Below, piece by piece: positions 11,310 to 22,779 of a stretch of 64,000 nt of DNA. Source of the stretch: Argentina anserina (taxonomy: Eukaryota > Streptophyta > Magnoliopsida > Rosales > Rosaceae). The first letter of the stretch is position 1. Every line of letters starts with the position of its first letter. Location: positions 8,928,001-8,992,000 of the forward strand of contig NC_065877.1 in NCBI RefSeq assembly GCF_933775445.1, given 5' to 3'. The notes below the pieces were generated by a model, which saw only the letters and a list, made by a program, of their open reading frames with translations, did not search any database and had not been told where the DNA came from. Position numbers and translations under genes: made by a program.

Positions 11310-12205
11310 TGTCGTCTGCTTGAATTCGCGTTTGACGACGCAATTACTAAGACATGGAATTATACGGTTAATTCCAGAAAGGCATGCGAGCACGCACGTA
11401 ATGATTTTTATTATTATTGATCGACCATGGCACTCTACCTTTCATGTACATTTGTTTTTTGTAGTGCTAGATCCTTGTATTAGATATTTTAGTGTGTTCA
11501 GAATTCCTAGAATGTCTGTAGCAGACAGTCTTAAGGATTTGGAGATCAAGTATATAAATTGCTATCGTTTAAAAAAAAAGTTGGCAGCTAATGATTTATA
11601 TTTCAATATTTTTTATGAGTAATGTACTCACTTAGAACGCCTTACCCACTTAGAGCAACATTACTGTATCGCGCCTACGAAGTATTGATGATTGGTAGAT
11701 CTTTGATGACATTGGTATGGGCACTGTAAACTTTGTAATACTAATGAGGAAAACAGTGTTTTTAAAGGTTAAGATGAGGATCGAGAGAAATGTTTTTGAA
11801 CAAGTTTAATGTTTGAGGACGAAATACTCTGTACTACAACACGCCATACGCGCGTCCCCCTAATGTTTGACGATCGAGAGAAATGTTTGTGAACAAGTGT
11901 ATTATTCATATCTTATTGGTTGCCTGAACGCACCATTATGCTGTACTGTAGTTTATAAATTATATTACAGATAAGAACTATATATGCATGTTAAAAACAA
12001 TATCAGTTAAATCAGTTTTACTAACCTGGTTTCTGGGCATCGCACAAGCTCTATGATTAAAACTGATTGGTAAGATACGAATGCAGACTTTGAGCGTGAA
12101 GAAAAAAATCTTGATAAACAAGAAAGATATCACAAGCAAAAGCCTCCAAAAAAGAAGAAGCTAAATCTTGAAACTCAAATTTAATCATGAACACTCAAAA
12201 ATAGC
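11310..12205. other. Spacer, no gene recognised
   Basis: AT-rich, with duplicated short phrases (GATCGAGAGAAATGTTT at about 11780 and 11874). No coding or RNA feature supported. Confidence 0.45.
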
Positions 12206-12214
12206 TGATAAGCT

Positions 12215-12445
12215 AATAAGCTCCATATCCGCATCGAGATAGATAGGCCAGAGCAAGATTCACAGCAGTGCTGCTGATTGGAAGTCACCATGTTGCAAAT
12301 TTCCTTCCCCCTGGAGACTTGTAACTTATATCTCCATAACCAACGATCAAGACAGTGGCCAGTGAAAAGTATATAGCATCAAACCATCCCAATTTTTCCT
12401 TCTGGCCACCGGTAAACGCACCCAAGCCAATGAAGAAAAAAATTA
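12215..12445 (-). pseudogene. Two-pore K+ channel pseudogene, second-pore part
   Basis: Read on the minus strand this segment gives a transmembrane-like IGLGAF followed by DAIYFSLATVLIVGYGDI and then SPGGRKFATW. This is the second pore loop and filter (VGYGD) of a plant tandem-pore K+ (TPK/KCO) channel plus the start of the next helix. Frame changes and stops are present. The upstream half of the gene lies 5.6 kb away at 18.1-18.7 kb, and the two halves join exactly at the Copia target site CCAGT. EF-hands expected after the last helix were not found. TPK channels conduct K+ across the vacuolar membrane. Confidence 0.72.
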
Positions 12446-12450
12446 CCAGT

Positions 12451-12634
12451 TGTTAGCATAAGTGAGCTGTGTGTGAGTTGTGTAAAGCAACAAACATGTT
12501 ACTCATGGTGCTAGAACAGCTAGAATTCATCATTAGTGATAGTGCTAATGTTCAAATCAATTCCTATAAATAGCTAGCCTTGTATCAGATCATATATCAA
12601 TCAATATAAAACAGTATAATTACCTCATTCAAGT
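12451..12634 (+). repeat. Copia 5' LTR
   Basis: 184 bp, starting TGTTAGCATAAGTGAGC and ending TACCTCATTCAAGT. It contains a TATA-like CTATAAATAG near 12,570. It differs from the 3' LTR at six sites with no indels. Judged by the TSD and by the primer-binding site, its last base is T, so the canonical terminal CA is absent. Confidence 0.93.
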
Positions 12635-12647
12635 TGGTATCAGAGCC
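12635..12647 (+). promoter_or_regulatory. Primer-binding site (initiator tRNA-Met)
   Basis: TGGTATCAGAGCC immediately after the 5' LTR is the common plant LTR-element site complementary to the 3' end of initiator tRNA-Met. Confidence 0.92.
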
Positions 12648-13233
12648 TTCGTGCTCTTTTTTTCTTCTTTTCGCCTTTTTCTGGCCGGTTACCGCCGCTC
12701 CGGTGCTCTTCCAGTCCTCCGGTGCTCTTCTAGCCGCTGCATACCTCCTGACTCACCTCTCGACATCGCCTCCGTAGCCGCTGCCTACCTTCACCTCTCA
12801 TTGACCCGCTGTCTCGCTGCTGCTCCTCATCGCCACCGCCGTACTCTCGTGCTTACCGCCGCACTCCAGCGTCTCTCGACGTGGCCGCCTGTCTTTCTGC
12901 TGCTCCTCGTTCGTCGTTGTCCGTCGCTGCCCTCCCGGGAGTCGTCACCACAGCTCGGCCCGAAGTCGCTGCCCTCCACACTCCGACGCTCATAGATCCG
13001 CAGTCAACCCGAGGTCGCCGCCGCTGCTGCCCCCGACGTCGCCGTTCCGCCGCTGCTACTGCCCCCGCCGTCGCCATTCGACCGCGCCCCCCCCCCCCCT
13101 CTTCCACAAATGTTTCGGGTTTTTTTGGAAGTTTTCTTCAGAGCTCTGGGGATTTTCAACCCTAAAATACCACCCGGGTCAAATTTCAATCCGACCCGGC
13201 CCATAAACATTCCGACCCAACCCAGACAGATAT

Positions 13234-13440
13234 GACCCGGATCCGACCCGTCAACTCGACCCGACCCGAAAATATTTGACCCGGATCCAACCCGTCAACT
13301 CGACCCGACTCGAAAATATTTGACCCGGATCCGACCCGAAAATATTTGACCCGGATCCGACCCGTCAACTCGACCCGACCCGGACAAATTTGAACCGGAT
13401 CCGACCCGACCCGTCAATTCAACCCGACCCGGTCCGGCTA
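13234..13440 (+). repeat. Minisatellite in the Copia leader, ~44-bp unit
   Basis: Units start at 13234, 13278, 13322 (shortened to 26 bp), 13348 and 13392. Each opens GACCCGGATCC (last one GAACCGG) and repeats GACCCG with an AATATTTG-type joint. GACCCG-rich text begins earlier, at about 13,165, in degenerate form. It lies in the untranslated leader between primer-binding site and gag. Confidence 0.85.
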
Positions 13441-13555
13441 TCTTCAGCCAGTGTATGCTCACCGACAGTAGAAGTGCACCGGCGACAGATTGTTCTCCAT
13501 TTCTTGTATCTTTTCTTGCGGTCTAATCCTTGATTTTTACATTGTTTTCTTTTCA

Positions 13556-14590
13556 ATGGGTGCTGGACACGAAGCGGAGGGTTCACAGCTTCCTGATGTT
13601 CCGACCTTTGAAGTATCTGTCAAAGGTTCTGACAGTGGTTCATTTGGAGGCGCCAAACTCAACTGAACCAATTTCCGTAAATGGAAACGACTTATGACTG
13701 CTCACCTTCGAGGCATGCATAAGATGGGACATGTCACCGGCGTTACTAAGGCTCCTAGTCCTGAAGATGTTGTTGCCTACAATAAATGGAACGACGATGA
13801 TGGTCTTGTTATGTCTGTCTTGTGAAAAGCTATGAATGATGAGATAGTTGATCTGGTGGAGGCATGTACAACTGCGCAGGCAATATGGGAGACACTAGCC
13901 GGCTTATATACTAATGATTCTGATTTCATACATGTTCATGAGTTAATGTGCACAGCTTTGACAGTACATTAGGATGGGCAACTGGTAGCGCACTATTTCA
14001 CCAAACTAAAGAATATTTGGGCTGAGATTGATGTGAAACGTCCTTGCTTGATAAAAAATCAAGAGGATATTATTTAGTATCAAAAGGAGAAGCAGCTTGA
14101 ACGAGTTCACCATTTCCTAAAGGGTCTTGATGCAAAGCATACCAGTGCGAAAGGCGAATGACTCCGAATGACCGAACCACCTAGTCTACTCATCAGTTTC
14201 AACTATATCCGAAAGGATGAGTCTCAGCAGGAGAGTATTCTTCAGGCACCGGCTGTCGTTTCCAGTCTCACTGTTCGTGCTCGATCTCCGGCACCACCTC
14301 TTGCACAAGCACCTTCTGCTCCCCTTCATCGACGCGGACCACCACCAGGCTTCGGGAATCAGCCTCGTCCTCCTTGTTCTTATTGCCATGATACTAACCA
14401 TGCTCGTGCAACCTGCTGGAAATTATATCCACACCTTAGGCCTAAGAGGCCTAATTATCTTCCCCGAGCTAAAGCAGCCCTTGAATTAGTTCCGGAACCT
14501 GATATCTATGGTGTGGTTGGGCATGATTATCATACTGCTGGAGGAACACCTACAGCCTCCGTCGTTGGCCGTGGTCAAATTGGTATGGCT
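13556..14590 (+). pseudogene. Copia gag, multiple stops
   Basis: A start at 13556 (MGAGHEAEGSQLPDV) opens a frame that continues into pol. It carries the Copia gag (UBN2-type) pattern and a CCHC zinc knuckle (CSYCHDTNHARATC at about 14,373-14,414). In-frame stops occur at 13664 (TGA), 13823 (TGA), 13970 (TAG), 14075 (TAG) and 14159 (TGA). Gag forms the virus-like particle in functional relatives; this copy cannot. Confidence 0.87.
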
Positions 14591-17500
14591 TTCAATATTT
14601 CTCACTCTGTTAGTTTTGATACATGGATTATTGATTCTGGTGCATCTGATCATATGACTTATGAAAAATCTTATTTTACCGTATTGTCACCTCCACCCGT
14701 ACCATATGTGACTAATGCTAATGGTGAGGCATCTCCCGTGTTAGGGACATGGTCTGTTCGTATTACTCCAACCATAGAACTTCACAATGTACTCTATGTA
14801 CCTGCTTTATCTCATCATTTGATATTTGTTCCCCAATTGAACGCTGACGCTCAGTGCTCTGTGACCTTTTTTCCTATGTATGTGATATTTCAGGATCTTC
14901 TCACCGGACGGGTAATTGGTCGGGGGTATCTGAGGGGCCGGTTGTTTCATCTGGATCTGACATACGCAGGGGGAAAACCAGGGAGACAGCCTCGGACCGC
15001 TTTACTCTCCACTTCTGACAAGCTAAGTGAAGTTTGGTTATGGCATCGTCGCTTAGGGCATCCATCTTTTAGTGTTATGAAAAAATCCATGCCTACTTTG
15101 TTTATTAGTGTGGACGAGTCTTCTTTATGTTGTGAGACATGTGTTTTAGGCAAGAGTCATCGATCTACTTATTCCCCTAGTACTTCTCTTAAAAATTTTC
15201 TTCCTTTTGAATTAATCCATTCTGATGTTTGGGGACCCTCTAAAGAGTCTACTGTATCAGAAATGCGATACTTTGTGTCATTTATTGATGATTGCACACG
15301 TCTTTCATGGATTGTTCTTCTTAAAAATAAAGATGAAGTTTTTTCAGCTTTTCGTGCCTTCCATACCTCTGTCCAAACACAATACAATGCCACCATTCGA
15401 GTTCTTCGTTCTGATAATGGGGGGGGAATATGTGAATCATGTCTTTCAGGAGTTCTTTAACACACACGGGATTGTTCATCAAACAACCTGCCCTTACACA
15501 CCTGAGCAAAATGGGGTTTCTGAAAGAAAAAATCGTCATTTACTTGATATGGCTCGATGTATTCTCTTTAGTGCCAACATGCCTAAATATCTTTGGGGTG
15601 ATGCTGTCATTACTTCCGCCCACCTTATTAATCGTCTTCCATCTCGTGTCCTTCAAGGGAAAGTTACCTATGAGGTACTTGCATCTCATGTCTCATTACC
15701 CTCTTTTCATAATCTTCCTGCCCGTGTTTTTGGTTGTGTTGTTTTTATACATCTTCCGCAACATCTGCGTTCTAAGTTGGATGCCCGGGCAGTTAAGTGT
15801 GTGTTTGTTGGGTACGTAGGACATCAGAAAGGGTACCGGTGCTATCATCCCCCTACTCGGAAGTACTATGTCACTATGGATGTTACCTTTTTTGAAGATA
15901 TGAGTTATTTTTCCTCTTCTGATACTGCTCTTTAGGGGGAGAATTCATATTTTGAAGAGTTGTATCATGGAGAAGGAGAGACAAGTGAGCCAGTCGATAT
16001 GGTAACAGGTTCTGTTGAAATTACCAATGTGTCAGCCACACAGGCACCACCGAAGGTCGTCACTCAAGAGATTGAGACACCAGAAGCTGACAACACAACT
16101 GCCCCTCATGTCTCCCCTACCACTGTTTATACCCCTGACCAATGCTCTCCTGGTACAGAAGATCACTCATCTGAGGTTAGTCATTCTATTAGGGCTAATA
16201 GCAGACAATATGTTTTGCCAAATAGGTCTACTAGGGGACAACCAACAAAAAAATATGAACCTACCCTTCAGACTAAAGCCAAGTATCCAGTGGCTAATTT
16301 TATATCTACCAAAAGATTATCTAAGTCATATGAGTCATTTGTGAATCAAATATCTACTGTATCAGTACCTAACAAAGTGCAGGATGCATTGGGAGATCCA
16401 AAATGGAGGAAAGCAATGGAGGAAAAGATGGAAGCATTACAAAAGAACAATACTTGGGAGATTGTACCTTCACCATATGGCAAGAAGACTGTAGGATGTC
16501 GTTGGGTGTTTACAGTGAAACATAATCCAGATGGGTCAGTAAGCCGGTATAAAGCACGTTAAGTAGCAAAGGGGTTCACCCAGACATATGGCATAGACTA
16601 TGATGAGACATTTGCACCTGTTGCAAAGATGAACACTATCCGGGTATTGCTCTCTGTCGCTGCTAACTTGAACTGGCCAATTAGGCAGTTTGATGTCAAG
16701 AATGCATTCCTTCATGGAGAACTAACAGAGGAAGTATACATGGATCTTCCGCCTCTGTATGCAGATTGAGAAAGTCTTTGTATGGTCTTAAACAGTCATC
16801 TCGTGCTTGGTTTGGAAGATTCTCACAATTCATGAGGAAACTTGGCTACAGACAAAGTAATTCAGACCACACGTTATTTCTCAAACATCAACAAAGGAAT
16901 GTAACAGCCCTAATTATATATGTTGATGATATGGTAGTTACTGGGAATGATACTGTTGAGGTGGATAGATTACAGAAACAGCTTGCCACAGAGTTTGAGA
17001 TGAAGGACCTAGGTACACTCAAGTACTTCTTAGGCATTGAAGTAGCCCAAGGAAGCAATGGTATCTATCTGTGTCAAAAGAAGTACATCCTTGATCTACT
17101 AACAGAGACAGGTATGTTGGACTGCACTCCCATTGATACTCCTATTGAGTAGAACCATCGGTTAGCAGAGTATCCAGATCAAGTCCCTACTGACAAACCT
17201 CGTTATCAGAGGCTAGTCGGGCGCCTGATTTATCTATCACACACCAGACCAGATGTTGCGTATGCAGTAAGTGTAGTAAGTCAGTTCATGCATAACCCCA
17301 GTGAGGACCACATGGATGCTGTTGTAAGAATCTTGAGGTACTTGAAGTCAGCTCTGGGGAGAGGAGTAATGTTTTCTAATCACAACAATATCTTTGATGT
17401 TTGTGGCTTCACAAATGCAGACTGGGCTGGAAATATTACAGATCGAAGATCCACATCAGGGTATTTTACCTTTGTTGGAGGTAACCTTGTTACGTGGAGG

Positions 17501-17878
17501 AGTAAGAAACAAAATGTGGTAGCTCGATCTAGTGCTGAAGCAGAATACAGAGGTATGGCTCAATGAGTGTGCGAGTTGTTGTGGATTAGGAATTTGCTAC
17601 AAGATTTGGGTGTTAAACCTAAGTGTGCTATACAATTGTACTGTGACAACAAGGCAGCTATTAATATTTCACAGAATCTTGTGCAGCATGATCGTACAAA
17701 ACATGTAGAGGTTGATCGTCACTTTATAAAAGAGAAGCTAGACGCTAAGATCATTTGCTTTCCGTTCGTTCCTACAGAATAGCAACTTGCAGATATACTC
17801 ACCAAAAGCGTGTCCAATAATGTTTTTTATGACTCACTTTGCAAGTTGGGCATGGTTGATGTGTATGCGCCAACTTGA
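14591..17878 (+). pseudogene. Copia pol (protease-integrase-RT-RNase H), broken
   Basis: Visible in order: protease active site WIIDSGASDHM (about 14,624), GAG-pre-integrase LWHRRLGHPSF (about 15,037), integrase core with HSDVWGPS and FIDDCTRLSW, reverse transcriptase YVDDMVVTG (about 16,920), and RNase H with ADWAGNITDRRSTSGY and ARSSAEAEYR. Lesions: an eight-G run at 15419-15426 where the frame needs seven (frameshift in integrase), TAG at 15933, TAA at 16560, a small deletion with frame change at about 16,755 in RT, TAG at 17150, TGA at 17564 and TAG at 17780. The natural end is at about 17,876, just before the polypurine tract. Confidence 0.92.
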
Positions 17879-17885
17879 GGGGAAG
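17874..17885 (+). promoter_or_regulatory. Polypurine tract
   Basis: TTGAGGGGAAG directly abuts the TGTTAG start of the 3' LTR: the plus-strand primer site of the element. Confidence 0.85.
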
Positions 17886-18069
17886 TGTTAGTATAAGTGA
17901 GCTGTGTGTGAGTTGTGTAAAGCAACAAACATGTTACTCATGGTGCTAGAACAGCTAGGATTCATCATTAGTGATAATGTTAATGTTCAAATCAATTCCT
18001 ATAAATAACTAGCCTTGTATCAGATCATATATCAAGCAATATAAAACAGTATAATTACCTCATTCAAGT
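17886..18069 (+). repeat. Copia 3' LTR
   Basis: 184 bp, same length as the 5' LTR, with six substitutions (five transitions, one T/G). It is followed by the TSD copy CCAGT at 18070-18074. Confidence 0.93.
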
Positions 18070-18074
18070 CCAGT

Positions 18075-18712
18075 ATTGTACACCAGAACCTGCATGTTAC
18101 CCAAAAGCTCTCTCTGGTATCGGCCTACCCCTACGCTGACCAATGTATTAAAAAAAACAGTTATCTATGGCATTGCTGAAAAAGTCGATGGTGGCATTTA
18201 ACCGGCCAGCAAGAAAACACCCTATCATCATCATTACACAAATTACTTTCTTGGCATAGGTAGACTCCATTATAGCTTCTATATCACCATATCCCGCTGA
18301 TGAAATAGTCACCATAGGAAAATAATCTGCGTCTCTTCCATGGTACTCTCTAGGTCCTTTTTAGTGCTTTCTCAGACACCATATAATAGTAAAATAGCGC
18401 CGTCAAATTCATGTAGATTAAGAAACATATAACTGTTTGCAGAACATATGGAGATGCCCTCTTGATGAAGCCCTAGATTCCCCTCTCCGGCATTGCTGGA
18501 CAAGGCTCAGTAGATATTCCTTCCGAGAATATTATCATTGTTTCATCATTCTGTTTGAATGGAATTAGCTGACCTCCGTCTCCTTCATTAAGCCATGAGG
18601 AAGAATGTCCCTGAGAGTTTAGCCTCACAATTATACATCGAAATCCCCGTGCCCTGGGCCCAACTTTCACATTAGCCTCAATGTCCTCATTCTGGTTATA
18701 TGAACTTATCAA
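18075..18712 (-). pseudogene. Two-pore K+ channel pseudogene, N-terminus and first pore
   Basis: Minus strand: an open N-terminal stretch (18712 to 18473, starting MISSYNQNEDIEANVK) is followed, with frame changes, by a helix-like PYVLQTVICFLIYMNL and then DADYFPMVTISSAGYGDI. The latter is a pore loop with GYGD filter. Next comes AKKVICVMMMIGCFLAGR, a transmembrane-like helix, and LVYNTG just before the Copia insertion. Order and motifs fit the first half of a TPK/KCO channel. Several frameshifts and stops are present. Whether Copia killed the gene or hit an already dead copy cannot be told from the sequence alone. Confidence 0.68.
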
Positions 18713-19250
18713 TTATCATTGGTACCTATATAAAAACGACCCTGGAAGTTAAAGGAAGAACTGACCTCTCTATTTTAACTTCCATTAGAACAATCATATA
18801 TTCTCCCAAACAGCATTATATCATCATTCTATTTTACTTGGTTAACAGAATGATGAAACAAGACAAAACAAACAAGAGATTTGAGAAAACTTAACCAGTG
18901 CATGACTAACACAGACTAACGAATTGAATCCGAAATAGAGGAGTGTTAGAATGAGAAGGGTGTTCTATATGCAATGCATAAGTTTGAATAGTATTTCTTA
19001 CTAAGAATGTGCATTTAGACAAATGCGTCTTGTTTATATAACCTGATAATTCTGGGGTTCTTGATATGTAGTTGTATAAGTTAACAACTTAATACCATTT
19101 ATAGTAAACAAAAAGCAAAATTCATAGCAATTCAAAGATCACAACAATATGAAACCTATTCTAATCAGAAAAAAAACAACATGTATGAGACCTATTGAGT
19201 AGCTTGTTTTAAACAATATGTATTAGGACATGCATTTTGAGGGGGACACA
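18713..19250. other. Spacer, no gene recognised
   Basis: AT-rich; may include 5' flank of the K+ channel pseudogene on the minus strand. No motif called. Confidence 0.45.
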
Positions 19251-19257
19251 AGCAATG

Positions 19258-19785
19258 GTCTAAATATCGTTTATCGGTATCGTATCGGTTGAGGGGTAAA
19301 ACGATATATCGGAGATATATCGGGGATATATCGATATATATCGGTTTTATCAGATTTACTTATTTTCAATAAAATTTATAAAATTATACTTTAATATGTA
19401 TCAAATAAACTAAAAAAACGGTACTAAGTAAACTAAAGAAAATAAATACTTGATTTTGTGACAGTTAAAGTACACGAACGACATCTAATAATAAAAATAG
19501 GTATTTAAGAATGATTATTTAGACTTGAAATTCATTATATATATTTAAAATATATATAAATTAAAAATATATATATATATAAAAATGAAGAAAAAAATAT
19601 AAGTTTTTTTTAAAGAGAGGAAATAAATATTAAAAAATTAAATAAAAATTAAAAAAAAACAAAATTTGACCGATATTTGACCGTTGACCAGTATTTATGT
19701 GTTGACCGATAAATTCTTACCGATATGCCCTTATCGTATCGGATTCGAAATATCGGCCAACATATCCGATATTTCGAACACTGGA
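19258..19785. repeat. MITE-like element rich in CGATAT motifs
   Basis: About 530 bp with GC-containing ends around an AT-only core. The left end iterates TATCGGTATCGTATCGG and ATATATCGG; the right end has CCGATATGCCCTTATCGTATCGG and CCGATATTTCGAACACTGG. Because CGATAT-like words sit in opposite sense at the two ends, it looks like a decayed foldback or MITE. No TSD was resolved. Confidence 0.5.
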
Positions 19786-20269
19786 CACAAGTCAAACCAG
19801 AAAACAACGTAGTCTACAAGTAAACACAAATCAGAGAGGAAAAAGAAACCTTTCTATATCTCCCTCCATCCAACTCCTGGCGCTTAGTTGCATTTTTCAC
19901 GTTTTCTTCTCTGCAAATTTTAGTCTAGTACACAATCAGGATATACTGCTGGCATATAATAAATTCAAAAATACCAGAATAAAGTGAAGTTTGCCAACCT
20001 TTCTCTTTTCATAGTAGAGTTCTGTTGCTGGTACAGTCAGTTCCCGCACAAGACAAGAGTCATACTAATTTCATTCATCACTTCTGATTGGTAACATCAG
20101 GTGTAAAACTGAAATTAAAATGCACAACAGGGGTTTCATGAAAGCTTTGCTTATATTCATTGTTAGCAAATTTAAGTGAACTACATGATCTGGTAAGGTC
20201 TAGATCAGTAAAATTGAAACAAAACCTAAGTCATATAAGTAAACATATTAGCTGATGGATCAAACAAAG

Positions 20270-20611
20270 TGATAACACCACGTCCTTTAAAAGGCTAAAC
20301 ATCGTGATTGCTCGTCATTTTAAGATCCGATTGGCCCGAAAACTCATTACATGCATTATTGGTCACACTTTATTTGTCCCTATAAATATGTCTCTCATCT
20401 CCACAATAAGGTAAGCCTCCTAAACTTCCCCCCTCACCTCTTCTCCTACCTAATTCTACACATGTTTATCTTTGTAACTGACTTAGACATCGGAGCGTTG
20501 AAGGCCGGACATCCCGGTTTTCACCCCGTAATGCCGTGTGCTTGTGGTTTACAGGTGACGAAGTGTTTCATTGGTTCGCCGGAATTCCCCAGCCGGAATC
20601 CCAATGTAACA
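20270..20611 (+). repeat. LTR of a non-autonomous retroelement (copy 1)
   Basis: A 342-bp segment starting TGATAACACCACGTC and ending GGAATCCCAATGTAACA. It is clearly related to the segment at 30691-31065 (shared GGCTAAACATCGT, TTGTCCCTATAAA, GTGCTTGTGGTTTACAG, GGTTCGCCGGAATTCCCC). It contains a TATA-like CTATAAATA. It is followed directly by TTTGGCGCTAAAAAGATGG, which looks like a primer-binding site, so this is a 5' LTR. Relative to copy 2 it lacks about 31 bp. Confidence 0.75.
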
Positions 20612-20630
20612 TTTGGCGCTAAAAAGATGG
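20612..20630 (+). promoter_or_regulatory. Putative primer-binding site
   Basis: TTTGGCGCTAAAAAGATGG immediately after the LTR end AACA. The priming tRNA is not assigned. Confidence 0.5.
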
Positions 20631-22500
20631 TCCTCAGTAGTTACCCTCCTTTTCTGGGAATTTTCTTTCCCAACCCTCTCTCCAGTCGAGTTTCTCTATG
20701 TTCTCCAGTAGATTTGGAACTGTCAACTGGTGATTGTATCATCGATCTCTCACCTCCACCTCTTGGCTCCCCTCCCTTTGACACCTTCCTCCGTTGGTCC
20801 CAACGCCACAACATTATTTTCAAAGTTTTTGATTTCAACAATTCGCAAAAATCGAATTCTTGATTGAGGACAGAGAAGGGGAATCGGCAGCTAGCTTTGT
20901 ATCTCACCTGGGTTGAATTTTCCAATTTATACGGTCTCTTCTCCATGAGTTCTTCGATTTACAGAAGAAAGAAAAAGCAAATCTGGGATCTCCGACACTA
21001 CCCAGCAGCTTGAATCAGCCTGACCAAGGTTTATGTTTCACCACAACAACCAAATCACATCAGAAAAACGATTGGAGTTCTTCCAATTGAAAACAACTCA
21101 ACATCGATTTAAGTGAAAGGGAAAACAGAGAAAGTAGATCTCACCTGGTGACGCATCCGTCTCTCCCGCCCGGAGCTTTCCCCGTTCGGCTCGACAATAT
21201 TTCCCGTCCGACTCAGCGACGCTCACTATCCGGGGTTACTCACCCGGATGGAACCCCCGCCCAGCCAAGAACCCAGCGCCTGGCCGGCCACAAATCTCCC
21301 GACCGTACAACCCCGCCCAGTTCTCTCAATCTGGCTGTAGCTCCCAACGCCCGGCCACAACTCATCCGGCGCTGCTTGCCCGGAGCTTCGCATCCGGAGC
21401 TGCCAATCAGGCTCTTCCTTCACTCGGCCGCGCTTACCCCGGCCGCACCTTGCTCCGGCCATGCACACCCCAATACACTCACCCCGGCCGCACCACGGCT
21501 CAGCGCCTCCACCTCCGGATTTCCATCTCCCGGCCAGAAACCAACTTCACCCAATTTCCCTCTGTTTTGGACTTTTGGTGTTTTGCAGCGGGGACTCCTC
21601 TGTACTTGGAGAGAAGGGGAGACGAGAAAATGAGATTTAATCTGTTTAAAAGGTCAACGCGGGACAAAAGTCAACAAGGGGAGTAAAATCAATTTGCTGT
21701 CAACAAAAGGTATTACTTTTGCCTATATGAGCAAGTCTTCAACACTATTCCAAACTATCTCCCTAATCATTGAACTGTATTCAATTATCCCCAATTTCTC
21801 CGAAGGTTCTTCTGACCACCCCGTGGAGGTTCACCTAACGGTGTGTTAACGCGCGTGTTGCACACACACTAACAGATGAAACTCATGAAAGAGATATCCA
21901 ATTAATCGAAGAAATTTACGGTACAATCCAAAATCGCTTTCGTCTCCTCTGTACACTCCTCCCTTCCCTTTGTCAGTTTTTCCAGATCTCTTCCCTTCCT
22001 CCCAGTCTCCCACCAGTTCCACGAACGCAAGCTCGCTGTCAAAATTTAGAACCCAAAGTCCCAAACCCCATATTTCCACCAATTAATAATTAATAAGATG
22101 TATATATGTAATCAAACACCTTTCGCGTGCTTCTTTGAAGATCTAATTCTGGGATTTGTTTCAAACAGTCGTTGAGCATAGATCCTTCATCCTTGTTATA
22201 GAATGATAAGCAACATCGGAAATCAACCCAGAAACATATTAATTAGCTGTGAGCAATTTGAGCCTTGATTCTCCATTAGATTTCGTCAGAATTGAACTAT
22301 TGAAGGCAGCAGAGGTTATCAACAAGGCTACAAACTTGATTGCATGTTTGATTTGTTGGAGTAAATAGACAGAGATTAAAACAGAGAAGATGATGGTGAT
22401 GGTGACGCGCCAATTCTCAGTGAGTGAGTAAGATGGTGGGATTGGGGGAGGGTAATTTGTGACCAGAAGAGAAAGGGTGAGAAAAAGAGGAATTGAGAGG
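20631..22500. other. Retroelement-internal and unassigned GC-richer sequence
   Basis: After the LTR comes non-coding leader-like sequence. At 21,140-21,640 lies a GC-rich block with a proline-rich open frame (161 codons, 21148-21633) and no recognisable domain. A short minus-strand frame at 21846-22082 is likewise unrecognised. It could be the interior of the retroelement or 5' regions of an unrelated gene. No function proposed. Confidence 0.35.
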
Positions 22501-22779
22501 ATGAGGTCGATTAGTCCATAAATGGATAACTAAAATTTTACACGTGCCATAAAGAATTTTAAGAGAGGACGAAAGGAAAATTTAGGACATTAACATTAGA
22601 TATGTTTTTGGAGAATTATTTCTGTAATTTTCTGGTATATCTTGTCTTAATTAGTATAGGTTAATCTTGATAAAAAATGATATATAATCTCTTATTTAAC
22701 GGGATACTCAATGTAATGCATATATATAAGGTCTCCTTATCAAAAGATGATGTTTCTCCCTATTTTTAAATATTTATGT

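Larger units (their letters stand above)
12451..18069 (+). mobile_element. Ty1/Copia LTR retrotransposon, decayed
   Basis: A 5,619-bp element with two 184-bp LTRs, a primer-binding site directly after the 5' LTR, a polypurine tract before the 3' LTR and the 5-bp TSD CCAGT (12446-12450 and 18070-18074). Domain order is gag zinc knuckle, protease, integrase, reverse transcriptase, RNase H, so Copia. Coding is heavily broken (see gag and pol entries). It lies in opposite orientation inside a K+ channel pseudogene. The LTRs differ at six positions, which dates insertion to roughly 1-2.5 million years at substitution rates commonly used for plants. Confidence 0.96.

Noticed and set aside
20351..20863. 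A 170-codon open frame
   Set aside because: It spans an LTR, its end and the primer-binding site, so it cannot be a normal gene.
21148..21633. A 161-codon proline-rich frame
   Set aside because: GC-rich low-complexity text with open frames on both strands and no domain; kept only as unassigned sequence.
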